Source: Muribaculaceae bacterium
Lineage (GTDB): Bacteria > Bacteroidota > Bacteroidia > Bacteroidales > Muribaculaceae
NCBI GenBank assembly: GCA_017619355.1
Contig: JAFZSO010000072.1
Location: forward strand, 1 to 32,799
Direction: 5' to 3'
Length of the DNA stretch: 32,799 nucleotides
The notes beneath the pieces are model-generated. The model did not search any database. It worked only from the letters and a program-made list of their open reading frames with translations, and had not been told where the DNA came from. Every line of letters begins with the position of its first letter. Within the stretch, counting starts at the first letter, position 1. Shown in pieces: positions 1-7,616 of the stretch. The position numbers and the translations under genes were made by a program.

Positions 1-1
1 C

Positions 2-379
2 TTCCTGGTTGCCAACCCAGGTCTGAACAGCGGATTCATGATCACGCAATACACCGCTGCCAGCGTGGTGAGCCTCAACAAGTCGCTTGCCGCTCCCTCG
101 AGTCTCGACAGCATCCCGTCGTGCCAGGACCAGGAAGACCATGTGAGCATGGGCGCCAATGCAGCCATCAAGCTCTACAAGGTGGTGCTCAACACCGAGC
201 GCGTGCTTGCCATCGAGCTGTTCAACGCCGCACAGGCGCTGGAGTTCCGCTTCCCCAAGAAGTCTTCACCCGTCATTATGAAGATGCACGAGGATTTCCG
301 CAAGCAAGTGCCGTTCATTGGCGATGATGTGATTATGTATCCCCTGATTGAGAAAGCCATCCAATTCCTGCGCAAATAA
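2..379 (+). CDS. hutH: Histidine ammonia-lyase, C-terminal part (5' end outside the window)
   Basis: The reading frame is open from base 2 to a TAA at 377-379 and gives the last 125 residues of a histidine ammonia-lyase, which deaminates L-histidine to urocanate in the cytoplasm. The family signature NSGFMITQYTAA lies near the left edge, followed by SIPSCQDQEDHVSMG, a conserved active-site stretch of the HAL/PAL superfamily. The Ala-Ser-Gly triad that forms the MIO cofactor lies upstream, outside the window. The gene ends 2 bp before hutI, so the two are almost certainly co-transcribed. The internal ATG at 38 is part of the conserved core and is not a real start. The other hut genes are not in the window. 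Confidence 0.95.
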   Translation, partial: FLVANPGLNSGFMITQYTAASVVSLNKSLAAPSSLDSIPSCQDQEDHVSMGANAAIKLYKVVLNTERVLAIELFNAAQALEFRFPKKSSPVIMKMHEDFRKQVPFIGDDVIMYPLIEKAIQFLRK

Positions 380-381
380 TC

Positions 382-1626
382 ATGAAACTGCTCGTTATCA
401 ATATAGGAATCCTTGCCGGCATTGACCGGCAAGGTCTTTTATGCCGCAAAGGAGCCGAAATGGCGCAGTTCGAGACCCTCGAGAATGCCTATCTGCTGTG
501 TGAGAACGGCAAGTTCCTTGACTTTGGCCCTATGGACCAGCTGCCCATGTGCGACGATGCCACCATCTTTGATGCACAAGGCGGTGCCGTGCTGCCCAGT
601 TTCTGCGACTCGCACACGCACATCGTGTATGCCGGCAGCCGAGAACAGGAGTTTGTCGACAAAATCAACGGCCTGAGTTATGCCGAGATTGCCCGCCGTG
701 GCGGCGGTATCCTGAACAGTGCCGACCGATTGCACGAACTCAGCGAAGACGAACTCTATGAGCAAGCCATGACGCGCGTGCGTGAGGTGATGTGGAAAGG
801 CACCGGCGCCATCGAAATCAAGAGCGGCTACGGCCTGAACACTGCCGACGAACTGAAGATGCTGCGCGTCATTCGCCGCATCAAGCAGACTGCACCGCTC
901 AAGGTGATGGCCAACTTCTTAGGTGCTCATGCTGTGGGTCGCGAATATGCCGGCCGACAGGCTGAGTATGTTGACCTCGTGGTCAACGAGATGATTCCCG
1001 CCGTGGCCAAGGAAGGCCTCGCCGACTTTGTGGATGTGTTCTGCGACGAGGGCTTCTTTACTCCCGAAGAGACTGCCCGCATTCTCAAGGCTGGTCTCGA
1101 GCATGGAATGCGCGGCAAGATTCACGGGCAGGAACTCGCTGACTCGGGTGGCGTAAAAGTGGCTGTAGAGCACAATGCGCTCTCGGTGGACCACCTGGAG
1201 AGCATGACCGATGCCGACATAGAGATGATGCGCGACAGCAACACCACACCCACAGCGCTGCCTGGCACCTCGTTCTTCCTGAACATGCCCTTTGCTCCGG
1301 CTCGCAAGATGATTCAGGCAGGATTGCCCATGGCCATCGCCAGCGACTACAACCCAGGCTCCACACCCAGTGGCGACATGAAGTTTGCCGTATCGCTCGC
1401 CTGCATCAAGATGCGGCTGCAACCCGCTGAGGCACTCAATGCCGCCACCATCAACGGTGCCGCAGCCATGGGATTGAGCAAGGACTACGGGTCGATAGCC
1501 CCGGGAAAGGTTGCCAACTTCTTTGTCTCGCAACCCATCCCCTCCATCGACTTCATCCCCTACGCCTACACCACGCCCATCATCCGCCACATCTTCCTCA
1601 AGGGCCAACAAATCGCCAGAGAGTAA
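382..1626 (+). CDS. hutI: Imidazolonepropionase
   Basis: A 414-residue amidohydrolase that hydrolyses 4-imidazolone-5-propionate to N-formimino-L-glutamate, the third step of histidine degradation, in the cytoplasm. The metal-site pattern of the family is intact: His78-Thr-His80, His183 (GAHAVG), His248 and Glu251 (IHGQELADSGG), and Asp322 in SDYNPGS. Length is normal for the family (about 400-420). The start at 382 follows the hutH stop by 2 bp and gives the usual N-terminal beta-strand (MKLLVINIG). A strong hairpin follows the stop, so hutI is probably the last gene of this hut transcript. Nothing is truncated. Confidence 0.96.
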   Translation: MKLLVINIGILAGIDRQGLLCRKGAEMAQFETLENAYLLCENGKFLDFGPMDQLPMCDDATIFDAQGGAVLPSFCDSHTHIVYAGSREQEFVDKINGLSYAEIARRGGGILNSADRLHELSEDELYEQAMTRVREVMWKGTGAIEIKSGYGLNTADELKMLRVIRRIKQTAPLKVMANFLGAHAVGREYAGRQAEYVDLVVNEMIPAVAKEGLADFVDVFCDEGFFTPEETARILKAGLEHGMRGKIHGQELADSGGVKVAVEHNALSVDHLESMTDADIEMMRDSNTTPTALPGTSFFLNMPFAPARKMIQAGLPMAIASDYNPGSTPSGDMKFAVSLACIKMRLQPAEALNAATINGAAAMGLSKDYGSIAPGKVANFFVSQPIPSIDFIPYAYTTPIIRHIFLKGQQIARE

Positions 1627-1656
1627 CGAGTCAAGCATTCTACTTAATATAATAGT

Positions 1657-1681
1657 GGGCATTGAAACGAATTCAGTGCCC
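1657..1681 (+). terminator. Hairpin terminator after hutI
   Basis: A 10-bp stem with one T-G wobble (GGGCATTGAA at 1657-1666, TTCAGTGCCC at 1672-1681) closes a 5-base loop, 31 bases after the hutI stop. A mixed T-rich stretch follows rather than a clean T run. It separates the hut and trk transcripts. Confidence 0.6.
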
Positions 1682-1710
1682 CTTTGTTATGTGTTTTTTG
1701 GTAGCAATGC

Positions 1711-1742
1711 TTGCACTTTTTTGCAAAAATTATATATCTTTG
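1711..1742 (+). promoter_or_regulatory. Candidate Bacteroidota promoter of trkA-trkH
   Basis: TATCTTTG at 1735-1742 matches the -7 element TAnnTTTG. A TTG at 1711-1713 lies 21 bp upstream, in the place of the -33 element. Transcription would begin near 1749, about 30 bases before the trkA ATG at 1780. The -33 match is weaker than the -7 match. Confidence 0.5.
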
Positions 1743-1779
1743 CGACCGAAACGGTTTAACTTCATTAAATGCAAATGCA

Positions 1780-3114
1780 ATGAATATTACCATTATTGGA
1801 GCCGGAACCCTGGGGTCACACCTGGCAAGGTATCTTTCAGAAGAGCACCTCGACATCTATATCGTGGACCGAGACACCACCAAACTCTCGATGCTCGACT
1901 CAGAGAACAACCTGATGACCATAGCTGGCGACGCCATCGACCTGGATGTACTCAGGCAAGCGAAGGCCGGAACCTGCGACCTGTTTATCGCAGTGACCGA
2001 AGTGGCTGAACGCAACTTTGTGGCGTGTGGACTGGCAAAATCAATCGGTGCCAAGATGACGGTAGCGCGCGTGGACCGCAGCGACTACCTGTTGCCGCAG
2101 AACCGAGAGGTCATCATGCGCATGGGCGTGGACAATGTCATCTTTCCCGAATATCTGCTCTCGCAGAGCATCATCGAGTCATTACGGCATTCCTGGGCCA
2201 GCAACTGGTATGAGTTCAACAAGGGTGAAATTGTGCTGCTGGGTGTCAGGCTTGAGCCCGATGCACCACTGGCAGGCAAGCACCTGCGAGAACTCCCGGC
2301 CAGCGAGCGAAACTTCCATGTGGCAGCCATTCGCAGGGCTCAGACCACACTCATCCCGAAAGGCAACCACCAGATGCTGCCCAACGATATCCTCTACATA
2401 GCCACCACACCGGCCTACCTTGACGATGTGGCCCGGCTCACGGGAAAAACAGAGCACAACATCTCTCGCGTGGTGATTGCAGGAGGTGGCAACACTACCG
2501 CACTCACCGTTACAAGCGCTGCCAACGAATTCGACTTCACGGTGATTGAGGGTGATAAAAACAAATGCCAGAAACTAATCGGCCAGACTCACAAATGCAC
2601 CGTGATTCATGGAGAGCCCACTGAAATTGAAGCACTCATAGAAGCTGGTACCGAGAATGTAGATGCATTTGTAGCCCTTGCCAAAACCGCTTCTGAAAAT
2701 GTGCTCACCTGCCTGCTGGCAAGAGACCTCGGAGCACACAAGATTATGGCCGAAGTCGACCGCAAGCAATTCGTGAACATGGCGGAATCGTTCCAGATCG
2801 ACACCATACTCAACCGCCAGATGCTGGTGGCGAATGCTGTGTTCCAGCTCCTCATCGACGCTGGAGCAGCCTCGACCAAATGCCTTGCCCTGCCCGATGC
2901 CGAAGTGGTGAAACTCGAAATCAAAAACAACTCACGGCTGAACGGTGTCATGGTCAAGGATCTCAAGCTGCCCGAAGAACTCACCTTTGCCGGCATCATC
3001 CGCAACGGCAAGGGAATGCTGGTGACGGGCAAGACGCAATTATGCAGTGGCGACTCGGTGCTCGTGGTGTGCTTTGCCGGAGCACTGCACAGGGCAAGAA
3101 AACTCTTCAACTGA
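1780..3114 (+). CDS. trkA: Trk potassium-uptake regulatory subunit TrkA
   Basis: A 444-residue cytosolic protein with two RCK modules (NAD-binding plus TrkA_C) that gates the TrkH potassium channel. The first Rossmann motif is GAGTLG at residues 7-12, with an acidic residue (IVDRD) at the end of strand 2. The second module begins near residue 228 with AGGGNTT, where the last glycine of GxGxxG is replaced by threonine. That site may bind nucleotide poorly. I chose ATG 1780 because homologs begin MxIxIIGAG; the longer frame from TTG 1711 runs through the promoter. trkH begins 1 bp after the stop, so the pair is translated from one message. Confidence 0.93.
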   Translation: MNITIIGAGTLGSHLARYLSEEHLDIYIVDRDTTKLSMLDSENNLMTIAGDAIDLDVLRQAKAGTCDLFIAVTEVAERNFVACGLAKSIGAKMTVARVDRSDYLLPQNREVIMRMGVDNVIFPEYLLSQSIIESLRHSWASNWYEFNKGEIVLLGVRLEPDAPLAGKHLRELPASERNFHVAAIRRAQTTLIPKGNHQMLPNDILYIATTPAYLDDVARLTGKTEHNISRVVIAGGGNTTALTVTSAANEFDFTVIEGDKNKCQKLIGQTHKCTVIHGEPTEIEALIEAGTENVDAFVALAKTASENVLTCLLARDLGAHKIMAEVDRKQFVNMAESFQIDTILNRQMLVANAVFQLLIDAGAASTKCLALPDAEVVKLEIKNNSRLNGVMVKDLKLPEELTFAGIIRNGKGMLVTGKTQLCSGDSVLVVCFAGALHRARKLFN

Positions 3115-3115
3115 C

Positions 3116-4606
3116 ATGAAACGGCAGAAAAATAGCACCTATGCGAGTGGCGGCATCAACTACGCGATGATTGCACGCATTCTGGGCCAACTCATGATGG
3201 TGGAAGCAGCCTTCATGGTGCTGCCACTGCTCACCTGCCTCTTCAAACACGAGAGCGACTGGCAAGCCTTTGCCATTACCATAGCGCTGACTGCCGCTGC
3301 AGGTGTTGCGCTCAATTTCCTCATCAGGCCCCAGAGCAAGAAACTGCACCGCCGCGACGGTCTGCTGCTGGCCTCGGTGGCATGGATTGTGTTCTCGCTG
3401 TTCGGCATGCTGCCCATGATGCTTTGCGCCACACCGCTGGATGCAAGCGAAGGCTTTTTCGAGGCCATGTCGGGGTTCACCACCACCGGTGCTACCGTGA
3501 TTCGCGATGTGGAAAGCTGCAGTCACGGCATATTGCTATGGAGGGCCCTGACGCAATGGGTGGGCGGTCTGGGCATCATCATTTTCACCCTCACCTTTAT
3601 TCCAGCGCTGAACAACAGCGGCAGCATCATCATGTTTCATGCCGAGGCAACTGGCATCACACACGATAAATTGGGTGCACGCATCTCGCGCACGGCTAAA
3701 ATCCTGTGGGCGCTCTACACCATCATCACCCTTGTTCTGATTGTGATGCTCTGGCTCGGCCCCATGAACCTCTTCGAGAGCATCTGCCAGAGTTTCACCG
3801 CCATCTCTACCGGTGGGTTCTCGACGCGCAACGACAGCATCGCGGCCTTCAACTCGCCCTATATAAAACTGGTGCTCACCTTTTTCATGTTCCTGGGCGG
3901 TATCAGTTTCAGCCTCATTCTCGCCACCATCAAGAAGCGTGGCCGTGGTTTCTGGAAGAACGATGTGCTCAGGGCCTATGTTTTCATCATCGTGGGACTC
4001 TATGCATGCGTGGTGACTGCCATTGTGGCCAAGGGGCACTTCACCGGTTGGCAGAGCGTCACCGTCGACCCCATCTTCCACATCGTCTCGGCCATCACCT
4101 CCACCGGCTACAGTGCCGGCGACTGGGAGGGCTGGGGCCTGTTTGTGCTCACGCTCACTTTCCTGATGATGTGCATTGGCGCCTGCGCAGGTTCTACTAC
4201 GGGTGGTCTGAAAGTCGACAGGGTGCTCTACCTCTTCAAGAATTTCACGCTTGTGGTGCGGCGCTACATCAGGCCTCGCCTCATGCGCTCCATCAGCGTC
4301 AACGACCAGATTATCGACAATGAGCGAGGCAGCGAGATTTCGGCCTTCATCGCCATCTTCTTCCTGCTCATTATTGTGGGCGGACTGGTGCTGGTGGCAC
4401 AAGGTTTCCCCATTGTCGATGCCTTCTTCTCCTCCTTCTCGTGCGTGTCGAACAATGGTCTGGGCGCTGGCGTGACCGGCATCACCGGCTCCTACGATTT
4501 CATCTCGCCCTCGGGCATGTGGGTGATGTCGTTCCTCATGCTGGCGGGCCGTCTCGAAATCATCACCATCATCGCCCTGTTCGTCCCCTCGTTCTGGCGC
4601 CACTAA
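3116..4606 (+). CDS. trkH: Trk potassium-uptake channel subunit TrkH
   Basis: A 496-residue inner-membrane protein that carries potassium inward. Four pore loops can be read in order: TTTGAT near residue 123, STGGFST near 230, TSTGYSAGDW near 335, and SNNGLGAG near 450. These are the four quasi-repeats of the Trk/Ktr/HKT selectivity filter. The hydrophobic segments between them and the length fit TrkH (about 480-500). The start is ATG 3116, giving MKRQKNSTYASGGINY; the longer frame from 3047 overlaps trkA and is not needed. It forms an operon with trkA and faces the convergent M6 protease gene across 741 bp. Confidence 0.95.
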   Translation: MKRQKNSTYASGGINYAMIARILGQLMMVEAAFMVLPLLTCLFKHESDWQAFAITIALTAAAGVALNFLIRPQSKKLHRRDGLLLASVAWIVFSLFGMLPMMLCATPLDASEGFFEAMSGFTTTGATVIRDVESCSHGILLWRALTQWVGGLGIIIFTLTFIPALNNSGSIIMFHAEATGITHDKLGARISRTAKILWALYTIITLVLIVMLWLGPMNLFESICQSFTAISTGGFSTRNDSIAAFNSPYIKLVLTFFMFLGGISFSLILATIKKRGRGFWKNDVLRAYVFIIVGLYACVVTAIVAKGHFTGWQSVTVDPIFHIVSAITSTGYSAGDWEGWGLFVLTLTFLMMCIGACAGSTTGGLKVDRVLYLFKNFTLVVRRYIRPRLMRSISVNDQIIDNERGSEISAFIAIFFLLIIVGGLVLVAQGFPIVDAFFSSFSCVSNNGLGAGVTGITGSYDFISPSGMWVMSFLMLAGRLEIITIIALFVPSFWRH

Positions 4607-4698
4607 TCGTCTTTTATCAGACTATTGATGACAATTGTTGACTATTATTTTCATTGATGACAATTGCTATTATCTCACAAAGCAGGTGCACGCAACCA

Positions 4699-4717
4699 TT
4701 TTAAAGCAAGCAGAGCA
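4699..4717 (+). repeat. 19-bp direct repeat, copy 1 (partner at 5265-5283)
   Basis: The 19 bases TTTTAAAGCAAGCAGAGCA occur here and again, identical, at 5265-5283. In both places the right end of the repeat runs into the left arm of an inverted repeat: CACGCTAAG here (4716-4724, partner CTTAGCGTG at 4762-4770), and AGAGCAGG at the second copy. Confidence 0.75.
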
Positions 4718-4776
4718 CGCTAAGGAGTTGAGGAGTTTGGGAGGAAGAAGCGGATTAATCGCTTAGCGTGTATGGG

Positions 4777-4810
4777 AACTGCACTTCGGAGATGTGCAGT
4801 TGTGGTTTTT
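4777..4810 (+). terminator. Hairpin terminator downstream of trkH
   Basis: AACTGCAC (4777-4784) pairs perfectly with GTGCAGTT (4794-4801) over a 9-base loop and is followed by GTGGTTTTT. It lies 170 bp after trkH and is the first terminator-like structure on that strand. Confidence 0.55.
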
Positions 4811-4945
4811 GGATGAGGTTGGGAAGTATGTGGGAGTGGATTTTGGGAAATTTCATAGTACCTTCGTGGGGTATTGAGCATTAGAAAAATGTGTAACTTA
4901 CTGATAGCCAGATGAAGCAACAAAAAAGTTATCGTAATTGGCGTT

Positions 4946-5071
4946 GTGTACTTTCGTGGATTCATTGTGTACTTCCGAGGTCGGTTTGTGTGCTTTCGAG
5001 ACTAGTTTATGTACTTCCGTAGCAGTTTTGTGTACTTTTGTGATGTTATTGTGTACTTTCGTGGTGTTTTC
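4946..5071 (+). repeat. Six tandem 21-bp units with core GTGTACTTTCGTGG
   Basis: Units begin at 4946, 4967, 4988, 5009, 5030 and 5051, exactly 21 bp apart. The first 14 bases are conserved (GTGTACTTTCGTGG with one to a few changes) and the last 7 vary. A possible stray relative (GTACCTTCGTGG) lies near 4857. Each core contains TACTTTCG or a variant, close to the Bacteroidota -7 element; unit 5 has an exact TAnnTTTG (TACTTTTG). Read on the minus strand it encodes a 7-residue TKVHxxx repeat, which I take to be a by-product of the 21-bp period. Confidence 0.85.
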
Positions 5072-5168
5072 ATGATAATAAATACTTAATAAGGTTTCAT
5101 GTGTGCACAAAGATAAGGAACAGGTGAATGGATGGAAATAGTGAATGCACACAATGTGAGGGGGCCCT

Positions 5169-5188
5169 CCGGCGAAAGCCGGCTTTTT
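5169..5188 (+). terminator. Hairpin with GAAA loop and T run
   Basis: CCGGC (5169-5173), loop GAAA, GCCGG (5178-5182), then CTTTTT. This is a compact intrinsic-terminator shape with a GNRA tetraloop. It is 560 bp from trkH, so it could be a second trkH stop or end an unseen transcript starting in the 21-bp array. Confidence 0.5.
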
Positions 5189-5190
5189 GA

Positions 5191-5210
5191 CGCCGATAGG
5201 CGCAACTTTT
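5191..5210 (+). terminator. Second small hairpin directly after the first
   Basis: CGCC (5191-5194), loop GATA, GGCG (5199-5202), then CAACTTTT. It begins 2 bases after the T run of the previous hairpin, so two hairpin-plus-T units stand in tandem. The stem is short and could be fortuitous. Confidence 0.35.
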
Positions 5211-5264
5211 TGAATGAATTACCCTCGCGTAATTAGTGAAATTCGCGTTTAAAATGAAGCCGGC

Positions 5265-5283
5265 TTTTAAAGCAAGCAGAGCA
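5265..5283 (+). repeat. 19-bp direct repeat, copy 2 (partner at 4699-4717)
   Basis: Identical to the copy at 4699-4717. It is preceded by AGCCGGCTTTT, which also occurs at 5177-5187, and overlaps the left arm of the hairpin at 5278-5306. Confidence 0.75.
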
Positions 5284-5306
5284 GGCGCTGCCATCGCACC
5301 TGCTCT
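5278..5306 (-). terminator. Hairpin downstream of the M6 protease gene
   Basis: AGAGCAGG (5278-5285) pairs perfectly with CCTGCTCT (5299-5306). On the minus strand it lies 41 bases past the stop codon and is followed by GCTTGCTTTAAAAG, a weak T-containing tail. It is the likely transcript end of the minus-strand locus. Confidence 0.45.
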
Positions 5307-5310
5307 ACTA

Positions 5311-5350
5311 TTTTACTTGTTTACTGGTTTACTAGTCTACTCGTTTACTA
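5311..5350 (-). repeat. Five tandem 8-bp units covering the stop codon of the M6 protease gene
   Basis: On the plus strand the units are TTTTACTT, GTTTACTG, GTTTACTA, GTCTACTC and GTTTACTA, in perfect 8-bp register. On the minus strand the array begins with the gene's own TAG, directly followed by TAA, and carries stop codons in all three frames. Confidence 0.75.
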
Positions 5351-7537
5351 GATACCGAGGATGAGGTTGATGAGGGCGGTGACGTCGGAGACGTTCACCT
5401 TGCCGTCGCCATTTATGTCGGCACGCTCTTCATCCTTGGGAATGACGCCCAGAATCATGTTGACGAGAGCCGTCACATCGCTCACATTCACTTTTCCGTC
5501 ACCGTTCACATCACCAGAAACAGCTTCTTCTCCAAGGTAATAAAGAGTTATGTCGTCGATGATGAGATTCGAATTCTTGGCTCCTGAAATGCGGTTGACC
5601 TTGAAGCGTATGGGCTGTTTTTCGAGATTGAGATGCCAGCACAGAACCTCTTCGGAATTTGCAGGCACCGACTCGGTGCCAACCGAGGTCCAAGTTTCGC
5701 CTTCATCGGTAGAGTAGAAGAGTTGCAGTTTAGATGCAGAGCCCGATGTGTTTATGGCGTTTAACGTGATTTTGATTGCCTGCAGGTCGACATCGCTGTT
5801 CATGACTAAGCTAGCAGGCAACTGCATTGAAACGGCATGACTGCCATTATAATCCACCACATCGGCTTTGGTGAAGTTCCAAGTGGCGAAATTGCCCTGC
5901 ACACTCTCGGCGTTGGTCGGAAGCCCTGTTTGCATTTGCTCAAAGTCTTCGATCATTGTTAATGGCGGCATATCTTTGACAACATTGAAAGTGATGATTT
6001 TGTTGTCCTCTCTGATGTTGTTTAATCCCAAGGGACAAGATTCTCCCGTCCATGTGATGAGCTCCGGGTAGCTGGAAGAGTTGATATAAGTCACATTTCT
6101 TGAACCTGGGAAGGGAACCTCTCCCGATCCAGGACCCGAAGAGCGAATCAGCTCATAGTAGTTGTGAGCGGGGTCGCAGTTCACTTCGTTGCTCCACCAC
6201 ACTTCTTCGTTGCTGTAGTCAACACGGGTAATCACAAGACCATGTCCTGGCAGAGCAGCATCCCACTTGTTGGGCTGACGATTCTCGAAGAGGAAGAACT
6301 CGTATTCATTGGGCGACTGCATCATGTAGCCCATGTTGCTCTCGTTCAAAGCCTCAAGAATCTTGCTGCCCAACGACAATTCTTCTGGAGTGTCAGTGAA
6401 TCCCAGTTCCACACGCTCCCACAGGCTGTATCCCACTGGTGTGCGTCCGAAGTTAGCGTAACTGCCGCCAGCCATCACGTCCCAATCACCGGGATGGTTG
6501 CTTTCGCCTCCGCTGCTGCTATAGTCGGTGTCGTAAAGGTCGGGAAGCCCAAGCACATGACTAAATTCATGACAAATGGTGCCAATGGCGTTAGGCATAG
6601 TTGCCCCTTGAGATTCCCAGCCATAAATCTCGCACGACGATGCGTAGGTTCCCATTCTTTTGCCGTCATAGATATAGGGTTGTGGCGGCCACCCTGACCA
6701 CCAATCGATCAAGTAGCTCATGTGGGGCCACAGATAACCGCTGTTGTTGCCGCTGTAACTTGATGCATAACCAGCCACCAAGAAGAATACCATGTCGATT
6801 TCGCCATCGTTGTCGGCATCATATTTTGTAAAATCTACTTGAGCATCGATCGAGTCGAGGGCAGCCTTGAAAATATCTCTTGCCTTGTCGTTCCCTTCAA
6901 GGCAGGAGTAGTCGAGATTCACGGGTCCTGCGATATCAAATTCAGGGTCAAACTGCCCCATTGAGTTATCGTAGTAGTAGTCGCGCACACTGCCTGTGCA
7001 CCTCTGAAATTGTCCATTATGGTAAAAACCGGTGTAGTTCGAGGTGTTGCACAGCTGGCTGTAGAAATCGTTGGGGTCTTCCATCAGGAACTGCCTATCG
7101 TTGAAGTTGATAAGAACTATAAGACCGCGGAACAGGCCGTAATCGACGGTTGGCTCCCGATTCTCGCGAATCTTCTCGTCGCGGGTGGCTCGATTCAGTC
7201 GTGCCTGTGTGGTAGCGGCCTTGTCGACAAGGCGCTTCTCGAGCGAAGCCACCATTTGCATCTCATGGGCATCGCGGGCGGCCGGGTCATGCGCCATCAC
7301 TCCAGAGGCCACCAATCCCCCTCTGCCCTTTACGGCATATTCCCATGTGCCCTTGACATTGATGATGGTGTAGCCATCGATGGTGGTATTAAAGTGATAG
7401 AATTCGTCACCAGCCAACTTGAGCTGCAGAGTGGAGCCATCGGGTTGCGTCACATTGACAGGCATGGGATTGGCTGGCTCTGCGTTAGCCACGATGGCAA
7501 TGAGAAATGCCATCAATAAAAAAGTTATTTTTTTCAT
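5348..7537 (-). CDS. Secreted M6-family metalloprotease with dockerin-like tail
   Basis: A 729-residue exported protein with an N-terminal signal peptide (MKKITFLLMAFLIAIVANA). The zinc-protease motif HEFSHVLGLPD is at about residues 323-333, and GDWDVMAGGSY about 25 residues later fits the Met-turn region; both are typical of the M6 (immune inhibitor A-like) family. A DADNDGEID stretch near residue 242 looks like a calcium loop. A beta-rich region follows, then two dockerin-like repeats in the last 55 residues (GDVNGDGKVNVSDVTALVN and ADINGDGKVNVSDVTALIN). Start 7537 is preferred over 7558 because the signal peptide then begins at once. It is the last gene of the GHL10/SusCD locus, 79 bp after a GHL10 gene. 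Function is inferred from family; the natural substrate is unknown. Confidence 0.88.
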   Translation of the reverse strand: MKKITFLLMAFLIAIVANAEPANPMPVNVTQPDGSTLQLKLAGDEFYHFNTTIDGYTIINVKGTWEYAVKGRGGLVASGVMAHDPAARDAHEMQMVASLEKRLVDKAATTQARLNRATRDEKIRENREPTVDYGLFRGLIVLINFNDRQFLMEDPNDFYSQLCNTSNYTGFYHNGQFQRCTGSVRDYYYDNSMGQFDPEFDIAGPVNLDYSCLEGNDKARDIFKAALDSIDAQVDFTKYDADNDGEIDMVFFLVAGYASSYSGNNSGYLWPHMSYLIDWWSGWPPQPYIYDGKRMGTYASSCEIYGWESQGATMPNAIGTICHEFSHVLGLPDLYDTDYSSSGGESNHPGDWDVMAGGSYANFGRTPVGYSLWERVELGFTDTPEELSLGSKILEALNESNMGYMMQSPNEYEFFLFENRQPNKWDAALPGHGLVITRVDYSNEEVWWSNEVNCDPAHNYYELIRSSGPGSGEVPFPGSRNVTYINSSSYPELITWTGESCPLGLNNIREDNKIITFNVVKDMPPLTMIEDFEQMQTGLPTNAESVQGNFATWNFTKADVVDYNGSHAVSMQLPASLVMNSDVDLQAIKITLNAINTSGSASKLQLFYSTDEGETWTSVGTESVPANSEEVLCWHLNLEKQPIRFKVNRISGAKNSNLIIDDITLYYLGEEAVSGDVNGDGKVNVSDVTALVNMILGVIPKDEERADINGDGKVNVSDVTALINLILGI

Positions 7538-7616
7538 GTAATATAGCATTAATGCCACTTAAAAAACAAAATAGTTCTTTGAAACAATTGTATCACTTGC
7601 CTGCATCAAGTCATTC

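Larger units (their letters stand above)
4607..5347. other. 741-bp repeat-rich convergent intergenic region
   Basis: No credible gene lies between the ends of trkH and the M6 protease gene. From left to right it holds a short direct repeat (TTGATGACAATTG, near 4625 and 4653), a 19-bp sequence repeated at 4699 and 5265, a long-loop 9-bp inverted repeat (4716-4724 with 4762-4770), a terminator-like hairpin at 4777-4801, six 21-bp tandem units at 4946-5071, two adjacent hairpins at 5169-5202, a hairpin at 5278-5306, and five 8-bp units at 5311-5350. The minus-strand open frames here read through the tandem array. Confidence 0.7.

Noticed and set aside
919-1662. 247-residue open frame antisense to hutI
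   Set aside because: Covers the conserved hutI core; no recognisable domain or start context.
1711-1779. Upstream extension of trkA from TTG 1711
   Set aside because: The extension translates promoter sequence and adds 23 residues before the Rossmann strand that opens the family.
3536-4603. 355-residue open frame antisense to trkH
   Set aside because: Shadow of a high-GC membrane-protein gene; composition is biased to His, Asp and Glu with no family pattern, while trkH on the other strand is certain.
4946-5071. Possible CRISPR array
   Set aside because: The 21-bp units adjoin each other without unique spacers of 25-40 bp, the units vary, and no cas gene is present.
4898-5152. Minus-strand 84-residue open frame with a TKVHxxx heptad repeat
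   Set aside because: The repeat arises from reading the 21-bp tandem array (21 = 7 codons). The flanks have no coding character, and the conserved bases follow the DNA unit, not codon positions.
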